DNA from: Armatimonadota bacterium
Lineage (GTDB): Bacteria > Armatimonadota > Fervidibacteria > Fervidibacterales > Fervidibacteraceae
DNA length: 7,559 bases
Assembly: GCA_026419315.1 (NCBI GenBank)
Contig: JANZZQ010000053.1
Span: 1 to 7,559, forward strand
Reading direction: 5' to 3'
Shown here in pieces: positions 1 to 4,804 of this stretch (its first letter is position 1; each line of letters begins with the position of its first letter). The notes below the pieces were generated by a model. The model was not told the DNA's origin, ran no database searches, and saw only the letters and a program-made list of their open reading frames with translations. Made by a program: the position numbers and the translations under genes.

Positions 1-15
1 GTGTATAAGAGACAG
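1..15 (+). other. Residual Tn5 mosaic-end (tagmentation adapter) sequence
   Basis: The first 15 bases, GTGTATAAGAGACAG, are identical to the 3' part of the 19-base Tn5 mosaic end used in transposase-based sequencing libraries. They sit exactly at the window edge and the HAD reading frame begins immediately after. I read this as untrimmed adapter at a contig end, not genomic DNA. Native sequence therefore starts at about base 16, and nothing upstream of it can be used to judge the promoter or start of the first gene. Confidence 0.93.
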
Positions 16-16
16 G

Positions 17-703
17 GTGCGGGCTGTGTTGTTTGACTTTGATGGAGTTTTGGCTGATAGCGAACGATTGCACTACGAAGCGCTTGTGCATGTTTTGAAA
101 GAAATGGGTTTGAACTTAAGTTGGGAAGAGTTCAAGCAGGGGTGTATAGGAGTGCCTGAATGGGACGCCGTTCAATGGGCGTTAAAGCGAAATGGAGTAG
201 ACGACAATGAAATAGTTGCGGAAGTTTTGCGGAGAAAGACTCAAATCTACGATTCTTGGCTAACCGAGCGATTAAAAGTTGCCGATAAAATGGTGGATGT
301 AATTAGAGTGCTTGCCCAAAACTTCGTTTTGGCAATTGCTTCGGGTTCGTTCCGCCGTCAAATTGAAGCAGTGCTTTCCCGCGAGGGGGTTCGCGAACTT
401 TTTCCCGTGATCGTAACTTGCGAAGACTACGAGCAAGGCAAACCAGACCCTACCCCTTTCCTATTGGCGATTGAGAGGTTGAACAAATTTGTTTTGCCCC
501 CATTGAGGCCGCACGAGTGTCTTGTCGTTGAAGACTCACCCGCCGGCATACAAGCGGCGAGAAGTGCGGGAATGTTTTGCGTTGCTGTCAGGAGCTATTA
601 CGACGACGAAGCACTCAAAAATGCCGACCTCATTATAGACGATTTGAAAGGACTGCTTTCGCCGAAAGTTTGGGAACACTTTCAAACGACGCCGTTGCTA
701 TAA
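17..703 (+). CDS. HAD-superfamily hydrolase, beta-phosphoglucomutase-like (subfamily IA)
   Basis: Soluble cytoplasmic phosphatase or phosphomutase of the haloacid dehalogenase superfamily; the substrate cannot be read from sequence. All four HAD motifs are present: motif I DFDGVLADS with nucleophile D7 and acid/base D9; a helical cap at about residues 15-90; motif II IASGS with S109; motif III K142 in GKPDP; and motif IV VVEDSPAG with E172 and D173 for Mg2+. The EDSPAG form and alpha-helical cap fit the beta-phosphoglucomutase / phosphoglycolate phosphatase / sugar-phosphatase branch, and 228 aa is the usual length. The GTG at 17 is the first possible start and puts motif I where HAD proteins carry it. 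However, adapter sequence precedes it directly, so the true start could be a codon or two upstream and lost. Its stop codon overlaps the putative promoter of the next gene, 53 bases away. Confidence 0.9.
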   Translation: MRAVLFDFDGVLADSERLHYEALVHVLKEMGLNLSWEEFKQGCIGVPEWDAVQWALKRNGVDDNEIVAEVLRRKTQIYDSWLTERLKVADKMVDVIRVLAQNFVLAIASGSFRRQIEAVLSREGVRELFPVIVTCEDYEQGKPDPTPFLLAIERLNKFVLPPLRPHECLVVEDSPAGIQAARSAGMFCVAVRSYYDDEALKNADLIIDDLKGLLSPKVWEHFQTTPLL

Positions 704-704
704 T
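696..704 (+). promoter_or_regulatory. Extended -10 promoter for the yggS-sepF-yggT-divIVA operon
   Basis: TGCTATAAT is a perfect extended -10 element (TGn plus TATAAT) and lies over the HAD stop codon (TAA at 701-703). No good -35 hexamer stands 16-18 bases upstream, which is typical where an extended -10 compensates. Transcription would start near 711, giving a leader of about 45 bases before the yggS ATG. This is inferred from sequence only. Confidence 0.45.
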
Positions 705-756
705 CCTTGACAGGCTCAGGGTCGAAGGAGCGCGCCCGCAAGCGAGGAGTTGGGCG

Positions 757-1488
757 ATGGTTCACGAGACTTTCGTAATTGAGCAAGTCAAAGAGAACTT
801 GGCAAAAGTTAAGGAGCGCATCGCCCTCGCCGCCGAAAGAGTGGGGAGAGACCCGTCGGAAATCGTTCTGGTTGGTGCAACTAAGTCAGTTGATGTTGAA
901 AGAATCCGCGCTGCGATTGAAGCAGGGTTGGAGCACATAGGCGAAAATTACGCTCAAGAGGCGTGGGCAAAATACCAGCAAATCGGCGATGCCGTAACTT
1001 GGCACTTCATTGGACATCTGCAAACCAATAAAGCAAAATTGGTGGTTCGGTTCTGCCGTTTTGTGCAGTCCCTTGACCGTTTGGCTTTGGCGGAGGAATT
1101 GAACAAAAGGGCTGAGCAAATCGGTCGCATCGTTGATTGTTTGGTTGAAGTAAACATTGGCGGTGAAGAGACAAAGAGCGGTGTCCCACCAAGCGAAGTT
1201 GAAAATCTCATCCGCCAAGTTTCTCAATTCCCAAACATTAGAGTTGTCGGGTTGATGGCTATGCCTCCTTTTCTGCCAGACCCAGAACAAGTTCGCCCAT
1301 ACTTCAAACAAACGAGGGAACTGTTTGAACGGCTCAAAAATATTGATTTGCCGCGAGTTGAAATGCGCTATTTGTCAATGGGCATGAGCCACGATTTTGA
1401 AATCGCAGTTGAAGAAGGCGCAAATATGGTGCGGATCGGCACAGCGATTTTCGGCCCGAGACCGAACAAGGGGGGTGAAAGAAGATGA
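757..1488 (+). CDS. yggS: YggS/PLPBP family pyridoxal-phosphate homeostasis protein (YlmE)
   Basis: A PLP-binding protein with the alanine-racemase-like TIM-barrel fold but no known catalytic activity. The family keeps free vitamin B6 and amino/keto acid pools in balance. Visible signatures: VGATKSVD with PLP lysine K43; IGENYAQEA at 61-69; HFIGHLQTNK at 83-92; QSLDR at 104-108; VEVNIGGEETKSG at 130-142; the phosphate-binding SMGMSHDF at 207-214; and RIGTAIFGPR at 226-235. The frame is open back to 577, but ATG 757 is chosen because GAGGAG at 744-749 lies seven bases upstream and the 243-aa product has family length. The extra residues from 577 are only the HAD gene read in another frame. The gene is first in the division cluster, as ylmE is in Bacillus, and its stop overlaps the sepF start (ATGA). 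Confidence 0.95.
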   Translation: MVHETFVIEQVKENLAKVKERIALAAERVGRDPSEIVLVGATKSVDVERIRAAIEAGLEHIGENYAQEAWAKYQQIGDAVTWHFIGHLQTNKAKLVVRFCRFVQSLDRLALAEELNKRAEQIGRIVDCLVEVNIGGEETKSGVPPSEVENLIRQVSQFPNIRVVGLMAMPPFLPDPEQVRPYFKQTRELFERLKNIDLPRVEMRYLSMGMSHDFEIAVEEGANMVRIGTAIFGPRPNKGGERR

Positions 1489-1919
1489 ATTGGTTGGCGA
1501 GACTTTTTGGCATGATACCGCCGGAAACCGAGGAGGAAGAGTTGGATAATCCGTCAGGGTCCCAAAGTAGGTTGTTGCCGTGGAAAGTCGTCAAAAACAA
1601 GAAACCCTCAGTTTGGGCAATTACGCCCCGCAAGTTGGAAGACGCAGTTCGCGCTGCCGATAGATTAATTGAAGGCGCGGCGGTCTTCGTCAATTTGCAG
1701 CACATTGACTCAGCGAAGGCTCAAAGAATTGTTGACATGTTAGCGGGTGTCAGTTACGCTTTGCGAGGGACTTTCTACGAAGTAGGCAGGCGCCTCTTCC
1801 TGTTCGTCCCTCCAAATGTCCCCGTAGGCGGTGACGAGGAAACTGTGAAGGCAATTTCAGCTCTTTTTACCGGGATCGGCGGAGCAACCGAAAGCGAAAT
1901 TGAATTGCCTGTGAGGTGA
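1485..1919 (+). CDS. sepF: SepF, FtsZ-binding cell-division protein (YlmF)
   Basis: SepF anchors FtsZ to the membrane and bundles or aligns the protofilaments. The 144-aa protein has the family architecture. An N-terminal amphipathic helix (MNWLARLFG, residues 1-9) should insert into the membrane. An acidic, low-complexity linker follows at about 14-28. The globular SepF domain runs from about 43 to 112, including RKLEDAVRAADRL (49-61), VFVNLQHID (67-75), AQRIVDMLAGVSYALRG (79-95, with the conserved Gly88) and FLFVPPNV (105-112). A GC-rich Shine-Dalgarno (GGGGGGTGA, 1470-1478) lies six bases before the ATG. ATG overlaps the yggS stop as ATGA, implying translational coupling. The position between yggS and yggT is the classical ylmE-ylmF-ylmG order. 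Confidence 0.93.
   Translation: MNWLARLFGMIPPETEEEELDNPSGSQSRLLPWKVVKNKKPSVWAITPRKLEDAVRAADRLIEGAAVFVNLQHIDSAKAQRIVDMLAGVSYALRGTFYEVGRRLFLFVPPNVPVGGDEETVKAISALFTGIGGATESEIELPVR
1913..1919 (+). promoter_or_regulatory. Shine-Dalgarno GAGGTGA that fixes the yggT start
   Basis: GAGGTGA matches the anti-SD end of 16S rRNA and contains the sepF stop codon (TGA 1917-1919). It lies five bases before ATG 1925. The in-frame GTG at 1916 falls inside the SD itself, so it cannot be the main start. Confidence 0.75.
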
Positions 1920-1924
1920 AAGTC

Positions 1925-2179
1925 ATGTTTGACTGGTTGGTTTGGTTGGCATTTGATTTGTTTTTCCTGCTCATGCTCGCCCGCTGTGTCATCTCATGGT
2001 TCAGACCGTCCCATTACCATCCGATTGTCAAGTGGGTGGAGAACACCACAGACCCGATACTTGCCCCAATCCAGCGAATACTCCCACCATGGAAAACGGG
2101 CGGTCTTGACTTCTCCCCTGCCATCGCTACCCTCGTCGCTTGGATTGTCGCCAGGGTTTTGACGGAAATACTGCCTTGA
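1925..2179 (+). CDS. yggT: YggT family small membrane protein (YlmG)
   Basis: An 84-aa integral membrane protein of the YggT/YlmG/Ycf19 family. In other organisms the family is linked to division-site, nucleoid or thylakoid organisation and to osmotic-shock tolerance; its biochemical role is unsettled. Transmembrane helix 1 covers about residues 5-25 (WLVWLAFDLFFLLMLARCVI) and helix 2 about 62-82. The conserved loop reads RCVISWFRPS (20-29), then TDPILAPIQRILPP (42-55) and GGLDFSPAIATL (59-70), which is diagnostic. ATG 1925 is preferred over GTG 1916 because a GAGGTGA site sits five bases upstream of it. It follows sepF with five bases between stop and start and is followed 15 bases later by divIVA. 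The ylmH gene that often lies next in Firmicutes is absent. Confidence 0.92.
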   Translation: MFDWLVWLAFDLFFLLMLARCVISWFRPSHYHPIVKWVENTTDPILAPIQRILPPWKTGGLDFSPAIATLVAWIVARVLTEILP

Positions 2180-2182
2180 ACC

Positions 2183-2189
2183 GAGGTGA
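2183..2189 (+). promoter_or_regulatory. Shine-Dalgarno GAGGTGA that fixes the divIVA start
   Basis: The same GAGGTGA motif and the same five-base spacing as in front of yggT point to GTG 2195 as the start. The in-frame GTG at 2186 lies within the SD and would add three residues ahead of the conserved MPLTP. Confidence 0.75.
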
Positions 2190-2194
2190 CCGAA

Positions 2195-2683
2195 GTGCCA
2201 TTGACACCAGCGGAGATTGTTCGTTGGCAATTCAGGCGACGCTTTTTTGGATACTCAGTAAAAGATGTCAAAGAGTTTGTTCAAAAGGTGAGCGAGACCG
2301 TCGCAGAACTGATGGAGGAGAACAGACTGCTTAAAGAAGAGCGGGAGCGTTTGTTGGAAAAATTGCAGGTTTATCAAGCAATCGAGCAACAATTGCAAAA
2401 TGCCCTTGTCGTTGCGGAGAAAACTGCCGACGAAATCAAAAGGCAAGCTCAACGGGAAGCAGAACTCATTATCGCTCAAGCCCAACGAGAATCCGAAGAG
2501 ATGCGGGCAAACGCTCGCCACCAAGTCCAAATCGCAATGGACGAAGTAGAACAAATCAAGCGACTTCGGATGAAATTGGAGGCAGAGCTGCGCCACATGC
2601 TCCTGTCCTACCTTGAATTGTTAGAGAGAGCCGGAAGGGTTCACGAAGTTGAGGTCAAACTCGACGAAGAACCGCTGGACTGA
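2195..2683 (+). CDS. divIVA: DivIVA-like coiled-coil protein of cell division / polar growth
   Basis: DivIVA proteins bind negatively curved membrane at septa and poles and recruit partners. From GTG 2195 the 162-aa protein begins MPLTPAEIV, the canonical DivIVA opening. It continues with QFRRRFFGYSVKDVKEFVQKV (12-32), the N-terminal membrane-binding domain. The rest is almost entirely Glu/Lys/Gln/Ala-rich heptad sequence (about 33-145), predicted as long parallel coiled coils. A hydrophobic stretch, RHMLLSYLELLERAG (133-147), may be the C-terminal tetramerisation segment. Aligned without gaps to Bacillus DivIVA (from memory), the membrane-inserting pair F17-R18 is F17-F18 here, with arginines at 14-16. 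It is the last gene of the yggS operon; no convincing terminator follows before the tRNA promoter. Confidence 0.9.
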   Translation: MPLTPAEIVRWQFRRRFFGYSVKDVKEFVQKVSETVAELMEENRLLKEERERLLEKLQVYQAIEQQLQNALVVAEKTADEIKRQAQREAELIIAQAQRESEEMRANARHQVQIAMDEVEQIKRLRMKLEAELRHMLLSYLELLERAGRVHEVEVKLDEEPLD

Positions 2684-2701
2684 AAACTTTACTGAGCCAT
2701 A

Positions 2702-2730
2702 TTGACAGCGGAGGGAATTCGTGGCATTAT
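2702..2730 (+). promoter_or_regulatory. Sigma-70-type promoter of tRNA-Asn
   Basis: A perfect -35 box TTGACA (2702-2707) is followed after 17 bases by CATTAT (2725-2730, four of six consensus positions). A better hexamer, TATAAA (2728-2733), is also present but with a 20-base spacer. Transcription would begin near 2737-2740, just ahead of the mature tRNA at 2747. A perfect -35 with a very short leader is usual for tRNA genes. Confidence 0.65.
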
Positions 2731-2739
2731 AAAAATGCC
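2723..2739 (+). repeat. 6-bp inverted repeat over the tRNA promoter -10 region
   Basis: GGCATT (2723-2728) and AATGCC (2734-2739) are perfect inverted repeats separated by five A/T bases. They straddle the putative -10 and the start point. This could be chance, a weak hairpin ending the divIVA transcript, or an operator. There is no U-tract, so a classical terminator is unlikely. Confidence 0.4.
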
Positions 2740-2746
2740 TCTTCGC

Positions 2747-2822
2747 TCCGGGGTAGCTCAACAGGCAGAGCGGCGGGCTGTTAACCCGCGGGTTGCAGGT
2801 TCGAGTCCTGCCCCCGGAGCCA
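2747..2822 (+). tRNA. tRNA-Asn (anticodon GUU)
   Basis: A complete 76-base cloverleaf. The acceptor stem is TCCGGGG (2747-2753) paired with CCCCGGA (2812-2818). The discriminator is G2819 and the CCA end is encoded (2820-2822). The D stem is GCTC/GAGC (2756-2759/2768-2771). The anticodon stem is GCGGG/CCCGC (2773-2777/2785-2789) around loop CTGTTAA, giving anticodon GTT at 2780-2782. The T stem is GCAGG/CCTGC with loop TTCGAGT (2800-2806). The U1-A72 pair and G73 agree with bacterial tRNA-Asn. It has no intron and no neighbouring tRNA genes in this window. Confidence 0.97.
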
Positions 2823-2904
2823 TATCTCCTTAAGAGACTTCCCCTCCCATAAATCGCTCCGCAAAATCTGCACCATCATTGCCCCCGAAAGCGAACTTCA
2901 GGTG

Positions 2905-3804
2905 GTGCTAAGGAAGAGAGTGATCGGTCTCGCTTTCGTGGCACCATTGACTGCTTTGTTGGCCGGTTTTTTATGGGTTCGTGGTTCGCTATCTCCGATG
3001 TGACCGTTCCGCTCAAGATGTCAACCCCTTTCAGGTTCACGGTAATAAGCGACCACCATGCTGGTGCGGGAGGACAAAGTCTGGACAAAGCCCGAAAGGC
3101 TATTCAGAAAGCGATGGGGAAAAGACCAGACGCAAGTTTCTGCTCAGAGATTTTGTGCACGGTAGAAAAGCAGTCCCACGCATTGAACTTGCCTTGAAAG
3201 GAATTAAAGCACCGCTCGGCGTTTATGCCGTTTTAGGCAACCACGACCGCGTTGAATGTTTATCAAGTTGCATCTTCCCTTCAGCGAGTCGACGTTAGTT
3301 TGCTGGTCAATGAATGTGATTTTGCGTAAAGTCAAATCCACCGTTGCAATTGTTGGCATTGACAATTTGTGGAAAGTGAGGAACCCAATTGGAGGAATGC
3401 GTTTCGCGGCATTCCGAAGGGCACGTTGGCGATTTTGATTTCCCACACCCTGACGCTGTAATTTTCTGGCTCACAAACCATGAACAACGGGAGTTGACGA
3501 GGTATGCCTCAGTTTCAAAAGGAGACACAAATCGCTATGGTTCATTTCTCCGCCGACAACCCGTCGGACTCATCTTATCTGGTCACACCTGCGGTGGGCA
3601 CGTTCGGTTACCTTTGAACCGAATTCTTTGTCGCTTGATTAAGCGTCGCGGTATACCCGGCCACGGAGTATGGCTGGCGTCACCCTTGCAGTTTGAGAGA
3701 CATAGGGACAACTTGGGTTTACGTCACGAAAGGGATAACAGTGGGTAACCGACTCCCGAGAGTGTTCAACCCACCTGAAATTGCAAATTGTTGAACTTCG
3801 GTGA
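2905..3804 (+). pseudogene. Decayed metallophosphoesterase (YkuE/calcineurin-like) gene
   Basis: A once complete calcineurin-like phosphoesterase with an N-terminal membrane anchor, now broken by many small indels. Reading across frames recovers the whole family in order. It starts with an N-terminal hydrophobic segment (from GTG 2905, ending in a stop at 3001-3003). The metal-site motif SDHH follows at 3048-3059, then RDF (normally GDF) at 3146-3154 and GNHD at 3236-3247. AIVGIDNLW comes next (about 3346-3372), then LAILISH running into PDAV across a one-base loss (about 3426-3462). SGHTCGGHVRLP (from about 3578) stands where GHTHGG is expected. The last part is the typical tail VTKGITVGNRLPRVFNPPEIA (about 3723-3785). 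Removing one A from the AAA at 3785-3787 restores IVELR and a stop at 3802-3804. At least eight frame changes and three in-frame stops mean no functional product. The original would have been about 290-300 aa. The exact start is uncertain (GTG 2902 or 2905). Confidence 0.88.
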
Positions 3805-3906
3805 AGGGGTGCCATCGTGCTCCACACACTATCAGGGCAAAGGAAAACTTGGCATACTTAGGAAGTGGGGATTTGCGAGCATGCTTTAAATTGCTCTTTG
3901 CTCAAA

Positions 3907-3976
3907 AGCCGAGGGTTCGGCTCTGTCCGAACTGGGAAAAATTCGCCTTGTGTGAGCATGTAAAAGCCAGTTCGGA
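3907..3976 (+). repeat. Overlapping, mutually exclusive inverted repeats
   Basis: Three stems share bases. AGCCGA/TCGGCT (3907-3912/3917-3922) has a four-base loop. GTTCGG/CCGAAC (3915-3920/3927-3932) has a six-base loop. TCCGAACTGG/CCAGTTCGGA (3926-3935/3967-3976) is a perfect 10-bp pair with a 31-base loop. The middle stem excludes the other two. The arrangement resembles alternative RNA folding but could equally come from repeat sequence. Confidence 0.5.
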
Positions 3977-4051
3977 AAAGTTGCGGACGGACTTCACCCG
4001 CCCTACCTTTCGCCGATTGAAGAATAGCGTTTTGGAAGTCGGTCATCAACT

Positions 4052-4067
4052 GCGGGCTGAAGCCCGC
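4052..4067 (+). repeat. GC-rich REP-like hairpin GCGGGCTGAAGCCCGC
   Basis: A perfect palindrome with 6-7 paired bases and a TGAA or GA loop (GCGGGCT/AGCCCGC). Short GC hairpins of this kind, in the same setting between genes, are usually dispersed REP-type repeats. No U-run follows, so it is not a standard terminator for upstream transcription. Copy number cannot be judged from this window. Confidence 0.55.
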
Positions 4068-4198
4068 GGGCGTGAGTCTTCGGTAAGTTCAAAAGTGACT
4101 GTGGGCTGGAATCCGTAGCGTGACAATGACCGAAAACAGCGTTTGCGATAGAGCGTGCTTGCAATTTCTGGTCGCCCGTTCTTGAGGAGTGAAGGATT

Positions 4199-4804
4199 AT
4201 GAAGGGCGTGTTTGCAATCATCGTTGCTGGTCTTGTTTCGCTTGCGCTTTTGGGCGCCGATAAACCGATACCTTGGTGGCAACCTTTGAAGCAAATTAAG
4301 GCTTGGCATTTGAACCAGAAAGGGCAACAAGCATATCGCGCTAATGAGCCTGATAAAGCATTGAAGGCTTTTCGTGAAGCGAGGGAAGTTGCTGGTGAAC
4401 ACCCGATTTTGCGTTTCAACGAAGGGACTACTTTGATGGCTCTTGGGAAATTGAAAGAAGCGGAGCAAGCGCTTAGGTCAGCGCTGAAAGGAATCCCGCC
4501 TCAACAAGTTCGCGAGCAAGCGTCAGCCCACTACAACTTGGGCAACCTTTACTTTGCACAAAAGCGATGGAACGAAGCTGCGAAAGCATACATCGCTGCA
4601 CTCAAACGAACCCCAAACGATTGGGACGCAAAGTTCAATCTTGAATTGGTTTTGAGGCAGCAACAAAAAAAGCCACCACAGTCTCAGCAAAAGAAGCAAC
4701 CGCCCCCTCCACCCCCGCCACCACCCGTTAACGAGAAAAAACCCTTGATGAAGCAGTTGCAGGGGAGGTTGACTGCACCATGGCACGGGGAAAGAGATTG
4801 GTAG
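4199..4804 (+). CDS. batC: BatC-like TPR protein with polyproline tail
   Basis: Secreted or membrane-anchored tetratricopeptide protein, probably the TPR partner of the Bat (aerotolerance) complex. Residues 4-20 form a hydrophobic signal or anchor (VFAIIVAGLVSLALLGA). TPR-like helix pairs cover about 41-67 (GQQAYRANEPDKALKAFREA), 72-97 and 109-140 (HYNLGNLYFAQKRWNEAAKAY). DWDAKFNLELVLRQ (141-154) is the typical end of the BatC repeat block. A basic, Gln/Lys-rich stretch, nine consecutive prolines (168-176) and a C-terminal ERDW follow. A long purine SD (GAGGAGTGAAGG, 4184-4195) precedes the ATG. The gene overlaps batD by 25 bases. Neither moxR nor the VWA genes batA/batB lie upstream; the neighbour is a pseudogene. 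The batC assignment rests on the TPR pattern plus the adjacent batD; a generic TPR protein is the alternative. Confidence 0.8.
   Translation: MKGVFAIIVAGLVSLALLGADKPIPWWQPLKQIKAWHLNQKGQQAYRANEPDKALKAFREAREVAGEHPILRFNEGTTLMALGKLKEAEQALRSALKGIPPQQVREQASAHYNLGNLYFAQKRWNEAAKAYIAALKRTPNDWDAKFNLELVLRQQQKKPPQSQQKKQPPPPPPPPPVNEKKPLMKQLQGRLTAPWHGERDW

Larger units (their letters stand above)
3805..4198. other. Gene-free, hairpin-rich intergenic region upstream of batC
   Basis: About 390 bases with no credible gene. Open frames exist on both strands (for example 3801-4118 plus), but they have no start context, no family resemblance and odd composition. The segment contains several strong inverted repeats (listed separately). 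It could be a dispersed non-coding repeat, the remains of a gene decayed beyond recognition, or a long leader of the bat operon. I could not find a convincing -35/-10 pair for batC here. Confidence 0.5.

Noticed and set aside
577..756. N-terminal extension of yggS in the same open frame
   Set aside because: It overlaps the HAD gene in another frame, has no family similarity, and ATG 757 has an ideal Shine-Dalgarno and gives the usual protein length.
886..1311. 141-aa minus-strand open frame inside yggS
   Set aside because: It is antisense to a clearly conserved YggS coding region and has no recognisable features of its own.
2824..2836. TCTCCTTAAGAGA as a terminator after the tRNA
   Set aside because: The stem is only four base pairs and no T-tract follows.
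2820..2904. Integration (att) site at the tRNA-Asn 3' end
   Set aside because: tRNA 3' ends are common integration targets, but I see no direct repeat of the tRNA end and no integrase or phage gene in the window.
3801..4118. 105-aa open frame on the plus strand upstream of batC
   Set aside because: It spans REP-like hairpins, shows no recognisable domain, and its start falls on the final stop of the pseudogene. It looks like repeat sequence that happens to be open.
4003..4468. Two overlapping minus-strand open frames of about 140 aa across the batC 5' end
   Set aside because: They are shadows of the batC gene and the repeats, with no domain character and Cys/Phe/Ser-rich composition typical of antisense frames.
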